A stretch of DNA of 64,000 nucleotides, taken from NCBI RefSeq assembly GCF_000024345.1, contig NC_013729.1, positions 3,038,001 through 3,102,000 on the forward strand. The letters are read 5' to 3'. This DNA is from Kribbella flavida DSM 17836 (GTDB taxonomy: Bacteria; Actinomycetota; Actinomycetes; Propionibacteriales; Kribbellaceae). This document shows, piece after piece, positions 1 through 7,163 of this stretch. The notes beneath the pieces were generated by a model, which was given only the letters and a program-made list of their open reading frames with translations, was not told where the DNA came from and made no database searches. Numbering within the stretch: position 1 is the first letter of the stretch; every line of letters starts with the position of its first letter. The position numbers were made by a program, and so were the translations under genes.

Positions 1-325
1 CGGAGGTGTCGTGCTCGTGGGTGATCAGGCTGCCGCGGCTGAGGACGACCGGCCCGGACGCGCTGGGGCTTGCCGGGGCAGGGGTGGGGCTGGTACGGCG
101 GCCGCCGGAAATTGTCGGTGGCGCCGGTGAGGATGTCGGTATGGAAAGCGGAGCAGCCTTCGGACCGGTGCTGGGGCCGGTGCTGACGGCGTCGGGCAGC
201 GCCTCGTCGACGACCTTGTCGGTGAACACGCGCCACGGCTGGAAGAGCGGCAGGGTCACGGCCGCGACGACGGCTGTCCCGGCGAGCAGGCTCAGGCCGG
301 CCAGCCGGCGTTTCGAGGGGGCCAT
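1..325 (-). CDS. DM13 domain protein (3' part cut by window edge)
   Basis: The reading frame starts at an ATG (complement of 323-325) and runs off the left edge, so only about 108 N-terminal residues are present. It opens with a short basic stretch and one hydrophobic segment (about residues 8-24), probably an N-terminal membrane anchor or signal. A Pro/Ser/Thr-rich linker follows (about 45-90). The visible end, VVLSRGSLITHEHDTS, fits the start of a DM13 domain (G-x-L/F-x-S/T-H-E-H-x-T-S-G). DM13 domains are extracytoplasmic and are predicted to have redox or electron-transfer roles; the true function is unknown. The ribosome site is weak. It is divergent from the DUF6504 operon. Confidence 0.65.
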   Translation of the reverse strand, partial: MAPSKRRLAGLSLLAGTAVVAAVTLPLFQPWRVFTDKVVDEALPDAVSTGPSTGPKAAPLSIPTSSPAPPTISGGRRTSPTPAPASPSASGPVVLSRGSLITHEHDTS

Positions 326-432
326 CGGATCACTCGCTTTCGTTCGGGGCCTCCGGGCCGGTGCGCGCGGAGGGGTGGCACCAGTCTGGCCGGACGAGCG
401 GCCGGGTGGGACGCGCCGGGGATTACGGCCCG

Positions 433-462
433 TTGACGGTTGCCGACCGACGGCGCTACGCT
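433..462 (+). promoter_or_regulatory. promoter of the DUF6504-HEPN operon
   Basis: TTGACG at 433-438 and TACGCT at 457-462 are separated by 18 nt and resemble a vegetative actinobacterial promoter. Transcription would start near 469 and read toward 687, giving a leader of about 215 nt. The 326-686 interval has no other convincing gene. Confidence 0.5.
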
Positions 463-470
463 TTCAGTGT

Positions 471-486
471 TCGAACAGATGTTCGA
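471..486. promoter_or_regulatory. LexA (SOS) box
   Basis: TCGAACAGATGTTCGA is a perfect match to the actinobacterial and Gram-positive LexA consensus TCGAAC-N4-GTTCGA. It begins nine bases after the -10 hexamer, so LexA bound here would sit on the predicted transcription start. Being palindromic, it could also affect the divergent DM13 gene, whose start is 145 bp away. Confidence 0.75.
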
Positions 487-686
487 TTGCCTCGGACCCG
501 GCGTCGTCGGGAGGCCGGCCCGGGGCGATCGGCACAACTGCTCGGCTCCGGTGCGGAGTTGCGGCCGCATCGGTTACCGGTGGTCCCGGTGGGCCGGGCG
601 CCGAGGTGGACCTCGACCCCCACCTGGCGCCCACCCACCGGGCCACTGACCAGGGGAAGAAGTCGGCACACAGGAGGCGATGGAGC

Positions 687-1043
687 ATGTGGGAGTTCGA
701 CGAGGCCGTCGAGGTGCGTTCGGGCGTCGTGGACGGCATCGAGTCTCCGGAGCAGTTCCTGTGGCGCGGGCGGTTGTGGCGGGTGTGTTCCGTCGAGGCC
801 CGCTGGGTGGAGACCGCCGCCTGGTGGGAGCGCGGCGTGATCGGCTCCGGCGTAGGTGCGACGGCGACCGTGGCTGCGGGTTCCTCTGCGGCCGTCGGGG
901 TGCTGGACGCCGACTGGGGACCGCAGCGTGCGGTCTACCGAGTGGAAGCAGGCTGCGGCCGGCACGGTCGGCGCGAGATGTTCGACCTCGCGCACGACCC
1001 GGACTCCGGCCGCTGGCAACTGGAGAGGGTGAGTGATCGATGA
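687..1043 (+). CDS. DUF6504 family protein
   Basis: This is a protein of 118 residues. The start is the ATG at 687, nine bases after AGGAGG (672-677); an out-of-frame ATG at 680 is ignored. The sequence has the hallmarks of DUF6504: a short beta-rich domain with P-x-x-F-L-W-R-G-R-L-W-R-V (about residues 26-38), a Trp-containing VEARWVETAAWWERG segment, and a C-terminal GRREMFDLAHDPDSGRW segment. No enzymatic motif is evident. DUF6504 genes are often found beside error-prone polymerase genes (imuB/dinB, dnaE2) in actinobacteria, from memory of that genomic context; no such polymerase is present here. The stop overlaps the next start (ATGA at 1040-1043), and the upstream LexA box suggests DNA-damage induction. 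Confidence 0.75.
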   Translation: MWEFDEAVEVRSGVVDGIESPEQFLWRGRLWRVCSVEARWVETAAWWERGVIGSGVGATATVAAGSSAAVGVLDADWGPQRAVYRVEAGCGRHGRREMFDLAHDPDSGRWQLERVSDR

Positions 1044-1513
1044 CCGTGTCCCCGGTTTCCCCGGCAGCCGCCGGTTCGGCCAGCCGCGACCTGTCGCGCG
1101 CCCGGGCCGCCCTGGCCGAGGCCCGCGAGACGAGCGACCACCTGCTCAAGTATTCGAGCGCCCACGTCGCCGCCCTGCGCGTCGCCGCCGCCGTCCTGGC
1201 GGTCCGCGCCCGGCCGGTTCGCTCGGGCCCGCGCCGCCGGGTCCAGCGCAACGCCTGGGTGCTGCTGTCCGAGGTCGCCCCGGAGTTCGGCGAGTGGGCC
1301 ACCTTCTTCGCCGCCGGCGCCGCCCAGCGCGCCGCCGCCGAAGCCGGCCTCGAACGCGCCGTCACCACCCGCGAGGCCGACGACCTGATCCGCGCCGTGG
1401 AAACCTTCTACGACCTGGTCGAGTCCAGCCTCCGCCTGGCCACCCAGCCCACCCTGCCCGAGTACTCCAACCCCCAGTCGGTCCTGGCCCAGCCTTGGAT
1501 GCAGGCCAGCTGA
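1040..1513 (+). CDS. SAV_6107-type HEPN domain protein
   Basis: A 157-residue, mostly alpha-helical Ala/Arg-rich protein that I recognise as the SAV_6107 HEPN family. HEPN domains are often RNases or partners in toxin and RNA-processing modules; their catalytic signature is R-x(4-6)-H. A sequence RETSDH (about residues 29-34) would satisfy R-x4-H but may be coincidental, since this family has not been shown to be catalytic. Basic residues cluster around 56-70. The C-terminal helix contains DDLIRAVETFYDLVESSLRLA. It is translated from an ATG overlapping the DUF6504 stop, so the two are probably made together. No signal peptide or membrane segment is seen, so a cytoplasmic location is expected. 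Confidence 0.7.
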   Translation: MTVSPVSPAAAGSASRDLSRARAALAEARETSDHLLKYSSAHVAALRVAAAVLAVRARPVRSGPRRRVQRNAWVLLSEVAPEFGEWATFFAAGAAQRAAAEAGLERAVTTREADDLIRAVETFYDLVESSLRLATQPTLPEYSNPQSVLAQPWMQAS

Positions 1514-1626
1514 TCGCAGCCGCGCACGCGCCCTGGGCGAGATGCTGGACAGGACCACGGCAACAACCTCAGCTCTAACCCCACCTCCACCCCCAGCAGC
1601 CGGTCGGCGCCGCCCCGCCCCCGGCT

Positions 1627-1666
1627 CCCCGAAGGCCCCCGGCCCAACCGCTTGGGGCCTTTCGGG
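1627..1666 (+). terminator. stem-loop after the HEPN gene
   Basis: CCCCGAAGGCCCC (1627-1639) can pair with GGGGCCTTTCGGG (1654-1666) with one bulged T, closing a 14-nt loop. No U-tract follows, which is common for actinobacterial terminators. Confidence 0.5.
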
Positions 1667-2212
1667 CGCCCGGCACTCATTCGCGGCCGACGCTGTTGCT
1701 CGACCATCAGCACGACGCCTTCCGGCACGAGCAGAGATGAACACCGCCGACATCCGGTGCTCCGGCCCGACCCGTTCCACCGAGCCCACGTGCGCGTTCC
1801 CTACACCACCGAACTGCGCCGCCCAGGCTGAATCACCCGCCACTTCCGGGCATCGCAGTCCCCTAGGCGCTGAACTGAAACACGGCCGCACGTCGTGGCC
1901 TCCTGTCCGCAGTTTGCCCGCCCTGCGTTGAACGAGCTGCCCCGCGACTGCTGCCTCTGCCGCACAACTCCACCGGCGGCTCGAACACTGCTTGCGGGTG
2001 CGGGGCCACCACGCGCAGCATCACCGGCCGCAAGTCGAACCTTGCGATGCCTTCAGCAACATTCTTCGGAAGACCGGAGTACGCCGTCCGCTGGTCCGCG
2101 ATGGGGGAGACCGGCTTGTCGGCCGGGAATCGAACTCGGCGCTCGTCGAAGGCGTCGCATCCACGTGCGGTTCGTGATGAAGGTGCACGGTCGGCTCGCA
2201 GGACGCTTGGCC

Positions 2213-2280
2213 GAGTGGCGCCAGTTCGAGCGTGAGCGGCGGCTCGGACCGGGCGAGTGGCGCCAGTTCGAGCATGAGCG
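2213..2280. repeat. 26-nt direct repeat, two copies
   Basis: The segments 2213-2238 and 2255-2280 each begin GAGTGGCGCCAGTTCGAGC and differ at a single position (G or A after this core). They are spaced 42 bp start to start. The central GAGTGGCGCCAGTTC contains the palindrome TGGCGCCA. They lie about 130 bp upstream of the sigma factor gene. Their role is unknown. Confidence 0.8.
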
Positions 2281-2412
2281 ACCGCCCGACGTGTCCAGCT
2301 GCGGCGATGTCGCCATCCAGGACCCTTACCCCCCGACCTCCGTCCGCCAACGAGGCAGAAGAAGCCGTCGGTGGGGTGTAACGACCGCGGTGCTGCCGGA
2401 CATGGGGTGGGC

Positions 2413-3012
2413 ATGACGAGTACATCCGGTTCGCCACCTGTGGCGCAGATTCGTGCCGTGCCGGAGTCCGAGGCCAGGTTCCGGCAGTTGTTCGACGAGC
2501 AGTACCGCGGGTTGCTCGGCTACGCGCTGCGGCGGGTCGCTTCGCCCGACGACGCCGCGGACGTCGTCGCGGAGACGATGCTGGTGGCCTGGCGCCGGAT
2601 CGACGAGGTGCCCGACGACGGGACCGCACGGTTGTGGCTGTACGGCGTGGCACGCCGGGTCGTCGCCAACCACCGACGCGGTCAGCTCCGGCGAGGGCGG
2701 TTGGCTGCCCGTCTGCACCACTCGGTCGCCGAGATCACCCCGGATCCGGCGGCGTTGTCCGACGCGACCACCATCGTCCGGCAAGGGTTGGCCGCGTTGA
2801 GTGAGGACGACCGCGAACTGCTCATGCTCATCGCCTGGGACGGACTGGAACCGCGGGAGGCAGCGACCGTGCTCGGCGTACCGGCACGCACGGTCCGGAC
2901 TCGGTTGCACCGAGCGCGCGCCCGATTGCAGCGATTGATCGGAGACGCCTTCGACCGTGACGGACAAGTACGGGAACGGCAGCACCCGCGACCAGCCGAG
3001 GAGGACCGGTGA
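2413..3012 (+). CDS. ECF-type RNA polymerase sigma factor
   Basis: A 199-residue sigma-70 family protein of the extracytoplasmic-function type. Region 2 spans about residues 22-90: FRQLFDEQYRGLLGYALRR, DDAADVVAETMLVAWRR, then an RLWLYGVARRVVANHRR segment that fits region 2.4. Region 4 spans about 125-180: LSEDDRELLMLIAWDGL followed by the helix-turn-helix REAATVLGVPARTVRTRLHRARARL. The ATG at 2413 is chosen because it follows GGGGTGGGC and gives normal N-terminal length; in-frame ATGs upstream (2371, 2401) add no conserved residues. Its stop overlaps the start of the next gene (GTGA, 3009-3012), so the membrane partner is co-translated and may control it. There is no zinc-binding anti-sigma signature next door. 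Confidence 0.92.
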   Translation: MTSTSGSPPVAQIRAVPESEARFRQLFDEQYRGLLGYALRRVASPDDAADVVAETMLVAWRRIDEVPDDGTARLWLYGVARRVVANHRRGQLRRGRLAARLHHSVAEITPDPAALSDATTIVRQGLAALSEDDRELLMLIAWDGLEPREAATVLGVPARTVRTRLHRARARLQRLIGDAFDRDGQVRERQHPRPAEEDR

Positions 3013-4022
3013 ACGACAGCGAATTCGACCGTCTGGTGGCGCGTGCCAACCCGTACGGCGCCGACAATCTTCGGCAGGTGCCGGACGAGGCCGCCGCATC
3101 CGAGCTGTTGGAGGCCATTCTGAACACCGACGCACCAGCACCCAGACTCAAGCCGGCCACCCGGCGCAGGCCGTTCATCGCGATCGCGGCGGCAGCAGCC
3201 GCTGCGGTGATCGCCGCCGCCTCCGGAGTGTTCCTTCCCGAGAACAACCCGGCCGCGCCGGTCTCGGCGTACGGCGCCGAGCTCCGGGCGGCGACCGATG
3301 CCACCCCCCGGCTGCTGATCGACGATCCGGCCTGGACGATCGCCGACATACCGCAGTTCACCGCCAAGGAGGGCGAGATCAAGTTCAGGTCGGGCCGGCA
3401 GATGTTCCAGGTGAACTGGCGTGCCAAGGAGGGCTACGGCGTGCGCGGGGAGGTCGGGCCGCGCGGCACGATCACACTGCTCGGCCAGACCGGCCCGCTG
3501 TACTCGAGCGGCATGTCCACCGACTTCGAGGCCTACCTGCCACCGAAGGGCGACTACTACCTGACCATCCGCGCCGACCTCGGGTCGGAGGCGAAGTTCC
3601 GGAGCGTGGCGGCGAAGCTGAAGACCGTCGACACCGACACCTGGCTGGACGCGATGCCGGCCGCCATCGTGAAGCAGTCCGACGCGCCGCGGGTGGTCGA
3701 CGAGATGCTCGCCGACGTTCCGACTCCGAAGGGATTCGATCGCGCGCCCTTGCTCAAGGTGCTCGTGCTCGAGCGGTACCAGTTCGGCGCGATGGTCATC
3801 AACGCGGTCACCTGCACCTGGCACGAGCAGTGGTTGGCTGCGAAGAAGACCGGCGACAAGGCCAAGGAGAAGGAGGTCGTCACAGCTCTCGCGGGGAGCC
3901 GGTCCTGGAAGGTTCTGCAGGAGATGGCTCGCCGGGGTCGCTATTCGGACGGCATCTGGGATCTGGGAGACGGCCTGGTGAAGGGCAAAGACCTGGCGAG
4001 GCGCTGGGCAAACGTCTGCTGA
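3009..4022 (+). CDS. CU044_5270-type membrane protein, partner of ECF sigma factor
   Basis: A 337-residue protein. A cytoplasmic N-terminus of about 52 residues with FDRLVARANPYGADNLRQVPD is followed by one hydrophobic helix (about 54-74, RPFIAIAAAAAAAVIAAASG) and an extracytoplasmic domain of about 260 residues. The layout and the 'ANP' N-terminal motif fit the CU044_5270 family, whose genes regularly follow ECF sigma factors in actinobacteria; whether they act as anti-sigma factors is not established. It overlaps the sigma gene by 4 bp. The outer domain is Lys-rich and has no catalytic motif I can name. The repeat block begins about 120 bp downstream. Confidence 0.7.
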   Translation: MNDSEFDRLVARANPYGADNLRQVPDEAAASELLEAILNTDAPAPRLKPATRRRPFIAIAAAAAAAVIAAASGVFLPENNPAAPVSAYGAELRAATDATPRLLIDDPAWTIADIPQFTAKEGEIKFRSGRQMFQVNWRAKEGYGVRGEVGPRGTITLLGQTGPLYSSGMSTDFEAYLPPKGDYYLTIRADLGSEAKFRSVAAKLKTVDTDTWLDAMPAAIVKQSDAPRVVDEMLADVPTPKGFDRAPLLKVLVLERYQFGAMVINAVTCTWHEQWLAAKKTGDKAKEKEVVTALAGSRSWKVLQEMARRGRYSDGIWDLGDGLVKGKDLARRWANVC

Positions 4023-4145
4023 CGACATCACCTGACAACGCGGCGCCACGCCAGGCGCCGCGCTGTCGCGCGCTGAGCGCCTCGCATCCGCCGCTCGCGC
4101 CTTGCGCTGCGCCCCTCGCGCCCTGCACTGAGCACATCGCGCCCC

Positions 4146-4603
4146 GCGCCCCTACCTCGCGCCGACCGCCTTGCCACCTAACACCTTGCGCTTCGCGCAC
4201 CTACCTTGCGCCTTGCGCTTCGCGCACCTCCCGCCTTGCCCTTCGCGCACCTACCTCGCGCCGGCCGCCTTGCCACCTCACACCTTGCGCTGCGCGCACC
4301 TACCCTCCGCCCGGCGCCTTGCGGTTCGCGCACCCCCCGCGTTGCGCTGTGCGCACCTACCTCGCGCCGGGCGCCTTGCGCTTCGCGCACTTCACGTCTT
4401 GCGCTGCGCGCACTCCACGTCTTGCGCTGCGGACCTCGTGCGCCGGGCTGCGCGCACCTACCTCGCGCCCGGCGGCTTGCGCACCTCACGCCTTGCGCTG
4501 CGCGCGCCTACCTCGCGCCCGGCGGCTTGCGCTTCGCGCACCTCGCGCCTTGCGCGCCTACCCCGCGCCCGGCGCCCTGCGCTGCGCGCACCTACCTCGC
4601 GCC
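4146..4603. repeat. block of degenerate tandem repeats, period about 50 bp
   Basis: Copies of an 18-nt core close to GCGCACCTACCTCGCGCC begin at 4146, 4195, 4245, 4294, 4351, 4452, 4502, 4552 and 4586. Most steps are 49-50 bp; the 101-bp gap equals two units with the middle core degraded. Between cores lie variants of GGCGCCTTGCGCTTC, with a further short subrepeat at 4385-4430. The rest of the 4023-4818 gap is similar C/G-rich sequence at 4075-4145 and 4604-4640, then unremarkable DNA. The period is not a multiple of three and the frames give only Arg/Ala-rich shadow peptides, so it is probably non-coding. It is not CRISPR, because unit and interval are both degenerate. Confidence 0.8.
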
Positions 4604-4818
4604 CGGCGCCTCGCTTCGCGCCCCTCGCGCCTCGCCGCCATGGATGCCGCCGTTCGAGGTCAGACCGAGCGCGGCCGCCTCGTCCGGCGTTCCGGTCCAT
4701 ACCGGGGGATGCAGCACCGATGTGGCTCGACGAGCGGTGGTGTGGGGGAGCGGATGCAGCTGTCGCAGGGCAAGTAGGGTGTGGGGCGCAAGGTGTCCGG
4801 TACTGGGAGGGGTGTCTG

Positions 4819-5565
4819 ATGGGCGACCGACGTCGGCGTTCGATGCGGACGGCGCTGGTGGCCGAGGCGCTTCGGGTTGCGCTGGCCGGGCGGATCCGGA
4901 CCGATCCCGCCGCGGGCCTCGACATCGTCGACCTGGGTGGCGGTACGGGCGGGTTCGCGGTGCCGCTGGCGGTGGAGGGGCACCGGGTGACGGTGGTCGA
5001 CCCGAGCCCGGACGCGCTGGCCTCCCTGGAACGCCGGGCCAGCGACGAAGGCGTCAGCGAACTCGTGCGTGGTGTGCAGGGCGACGCGGCGGAGTTGCCC
5101 GAGGTGGCCGGCAAGTCGACGGCCGACGCGGTGCTGTGTCACGGCGTGCTCGAGGTCGTCGACGATCCGGTGCAGGCGTTGCAGGCGATGGGTTCGGTCC
5201 TGCGCGACGGCGGGGTGCTGAGTCTTCTGGTTGCCCAGCGCAACGCTGTGGTGCTGGCCCGGGCCCTGGCGGGGCACCTGGCCGAGGCCCGGACGGCGCT
5301 GCAGGACCCGGACGGGCGATGGGGGCCGGCCGATCCGATGCCGCGGCGGTTCGACGAGGCGGGCATCGTGGCGCAGTTGGCCGAGGCCGGCTTCATGGTG
5401 CACACGGTGCACGGCGTACGGACGTTCGCGGACCTGGTCCCCGCTGCGTTCGTCGACTCCGAGCCCGGGGCCACCGAGGCGCTCGCCGACCTGGAACGCG
5501 CCGCCAGCCAGCACCCGGCCTTCCGGGCGCTCGCGCCGCAGCTCCACATCCTCGCCACCCGGTAG
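4819..5565 (+). CDS. class I SAM-dependent methyltransferase
   Basis: A 248-residue protein with a Rossmann-type methyltransferase fold. Motif I is DIVDLGGGTGGFAVPLA (about residues 34-50); an acidic residue ends the second strand (VTVVDPSPDALASLERR, about 58-74); GDAAELP follows (about 89-95); then AVLCHGVLEVVDDPVQAL and LRDGGVLSLLVAQ (post-I motifs). The substrate is not predictable; it resembles the small methyltransferases found upstream of mraZ in actinobacteria. The ATG at 4819 follows GGGAGGGG (4805-4812) and fits the family length; the open frame upstream runs through the repeat block and is not coding. Confidence 0.8.
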   Translation: MGDRRRRSMRTALVAEALRVALAGRIRTDPAAGLDIVDLGGGTGGFAVPLAVEGHRVTVVDPSPDALASLERRASDEGVSELVRGVQGDAAELPEVAGKSTADAVLCHGVLEVVDDPVQALQAMGSVLRDGGVLSLLVAQRNAVVLARALAGHLAEARTALQDPDGRWGPADPMPRRFDEAGIVAQLAEAGFMVHTVHGVRTFADLVPAAFVDSEPGATEALADLERAASQHPAFRALAPQLHILATR

Positions 5566-5934
5566 CTGCGCCGTCGACCGGCTGAGGGACGACGGGCGGG
5601 CGCGTTTACTCACGTCGTCGGCGCAACGTAACGACCGAAGGGTGGCTCTGAGGTGTCGGTGGCATTGCTGTGTCGGCTACGGCCTGTGCTGGGCGACACG
5701 CCGAGGCGCCCGGCGATCTGACCGTGCCGCAGAGGCACCAACCGGCTTTTCAGGCGGCAAACCCCACCGCGGATCGGGCGCGGAAGCGGTTCCGACGCTG
5801 TTCGGCGAGTCGTCACCGCCCGGAGTTGCCGGACCGTGACGCGCGGGACAGGCGGTCAGGGTTTCGTGGACCGCACCGGCGGCCTAGACTGGACTCGGCC
5901 TATCGAGATCGCGCTCACCATGGAGGGATCGACG
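5566..5934. other. intergenic region upstream of the DUF3040 gene
   Basis: About 370 bp without a supported gene. A short minus-strand frame (complement of 5610-5816) contains a helix-turn-helix-like string but has no good start or family match. The downstream end carries a promoter candidate (5862-5890). Confidence 0.4.
5862..5890 (+). promoter_or_regulatory. promoter candidate for the DUF3040 gene
   Basis: TTTCGT (5862-5867) and TAGACT (5885-5890) are separated by 17 nt. A 6-bp inverted repeat GCGGTC/GACCGC brackets the -35 element. Transcription would give a leader of about 38 nt. Confidence 0.4.
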
Positions 5935-6342
5935 GTGCCCCTCTCGGAAGAAGAGCAGCGCCAGTTCGAGCAGCTCGAACGTGCCCTCGCTGCGGAAGAC
6001 CCGAAGTTCGTTTCCGCCATGCGAGGCACCAATGTGCGCTTGTACTACAAGCGCCGGGCAGTTCTTGCCGGCGTTGGATTCGTGCTGGGCATCGCCATCC
6101 TGATGGCCGGCGCGATCATTCCCAACACCATCATCGGAGTCATCGGCTTCGTGGTGATGGTCGCCTGCCTGTACGTCGCGGCGCTGAGCATGAAGCGGAT
6201 CAGCAACACCAGCGACAGCGACGACCTGCCGCCGCCTCCGCCTCCGTCGTCCAGGAAGCACCGGACCAGGCACGACTCGTCCGGCAGTTTCATGGAGCGG
6301 ATGGAAGACCGCTGGCGGCGCCGCCGCGACGAGGACCTCTGA
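5935..6342 (+). CDS. DUF3040 family membrane protein
   Basis: A 135-residue protein beginning VPLSEEEQRQFEQLERALAAED, the typical DUF3040 start. Residues 30-40 include the P-K-F-V-S-A-M segment. Two adjacent transmembrane helices follow (about 44-63 and 66-85), then a cytoplasmic Pro-rich and highly charged tail ending in RWRRRRDEDL. The GTG at 5935 is preceded by GGAGGG (5922-5927), which fixes the start; the frame upstream is leader. DUF3040 genes sit near mraZ in mycobacteria and Streptomyces (the M. tuberculosis Rv2169c type), consistent with the location here. The function is unknown. Confidence 0.85.
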   Translation: MPLSEEEQRQFEQLERALAAEDPKFVSAMRGTNVRLYYKRRAVLAGVGFVLGIAILMAGAIIPNTIIGVIGFVVMVACLYVAALSMKRISNTSDSDDLPPPPPPSSRKHRTRHDSSGSFMERMEDRWRRRRDEDL

Positions 6343-6551
6343 CGGCGCAGCCGCTCACCGGCTGAGCACACTCTCGGACCACACCCGCGCACCTGCGCCG
6401 GGTGTGATTCTGTCTCTGCCAGCGACTCCTGCCTGAGGCTGGCGGTCCGCTCTGCGGGACCGATACATCACTCCCGGTCACTGTGGGTACCGGACCACCG
6501 CACGCGACAGGGTGGCCGAGGCCGCCGCGGTGGCCGGTTAGGGAGTGAAGC

Positions 6552-7031
6552 ATGAGTATCGGGGTCGGGATCTTTCTGATCGCCGTGGGCGCGATTCTCG
6601 CCTTCGGCATCCGGGACGACGAGGCGGGAGCGGTCAACCTGACCGTGGTCGGGGTGGTCGTGATGCTGGCGGGGGCGGCCGGGATCTGGCTGTCCTACAA
6701 GATCACCAACGACCGGCGGCGGGTCCGGACCGACGCGATCGATCCGGCGGTCGAGGAGCAGTACCGGACCATCGAGGCCGGGCACGATCACGACCACGTC
6801 GAGCACCACACCCGGATCGAGCATCACCCGGAGGGCCGCCGCCCGACGCCGAAGCCGGCGGTGCAGCCCACGGTGCAACCCACGGAGACCGTCCGGCACA
6901 CCGAGACGGTGCAGCAGCCGGTCGAACCGGTCCCCGGCACGGCGTCCCAGGAGCCGGTGGCGACCGAGCGCACCGTCGAGCTGGACCCCAGCGCCAGCGG
7001 CCTGCCGGAACAGCCGCGCCGCCGCAGCTGA
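6552..7031 (+). CDS. DUF6458-like small membrane protein
   Basis: A 159-residue protein. The N-terminal domain MSIGVGIFLIAVGAILAFGI then VNLTVVGVVVMLAGAAGIWL forms two transmembrane helices (about 4-20 and 29-50) separated by an acidic turn, matching DUF6458. The remaining two thirds is a hydrophilic tail rich in His, Thr, Pro and Glu, with HDHDHVEHH (about 78-86) and repeated PTVQPTETV-like pieces. The His-rich patch might bind metal, but that is a guess. The start follows GGGAG at 6541-6545. A strong bidirectional stem-loop lies beyond the stop. The tail is longer than in most members I know. Confidence 0.7.
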   Translation: MSIGVGIFLIAVGAILAFGIRDDEAGAVNLTVVGVVVMLAGAAGIWLSYKITNDRRRVRTDAIDPAVEEQYRTIEAGHDHDHVEHHTRIEHHPEGRRPTPKPAVQPTVQPTETVRHTETVQQPVEPVPGTASQEPVATERTVELDPSASGLPEQPRRRS

Positions 7032-7104
7032 TCGATCACGGTCAACGAGCCGGCTCTCGGCCGGCCCCAAGGGTGAGCGGAGCGACAAGGACTCCTCAGC
7101 AGAT

Positions 7105-7149
7105 AACCCCCTGAGCCAATGAACTGCTCCACAACCGGCTCAGGGGGTT
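7105..7149. terminator. bidirectional terminator
   Basis: A perfect 13-bp inverted repeat (AACCCCCTGAGCC at 7105-7117 and GGCTCAGGGGGTT at 7137-7149) encloses 19 nt. It lies between the convergent DUF6458 and transglutaminase genes, so it can serve both. Confidence 0.85.
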
Positions 7150-7163
7150 CTTCGTGGTTCCGA

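Larger units (their letters stand above)
1514..2412. other. gene-free stretch of about 900 bp
   Basis: Open frames exist on both strands here but show no family resemblance, good start sites or normal composition. The interval holds a stem-loop (1627-1666), a 26-nt direct repeat (2213-2280) and, on the minus strand at 2122-2140, a tRNA T-arm-like segment: GAGTTCGATTC flanked by bases that can pair, with one A-C mismatch. No acceptor, D or anticodon arm and no CCA was found, so it is not an intact tRNA. Confidence 0.5.

Noticed and set aside
2122..2196. Complete tRNA gene on the minus strand
   Set aside because: Only a T-arm can be folded; acceptor, D and anticodon arms and CCA are missing.
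1863..2414. Minus-strand frame of 183 codons as a hypothetical gene
   Set aside because: Composition is atypical, its repeats come from the 26-nt DNA repeat, and part of it crosses the T-arm-like fragment.
2021..2653. Long minus-strand open frames opposite the sigma factor gene and its upstream region
   Set aside because: They overlap a well-supported gene, lack ribosome sites, and consist of Arg/Pro/Ser-rich shadow sequence.
4146..4603. CRISPR-like array
   Set aside because: Repeats and intervals are both degenerate copies of each other, there are no unique spacers and no cas genes.
5610..5816. Minus-strand peptide with a helix-turn-helix-like string
   Set aside because: Too short, no ribosome site, and no conserved neighbours.
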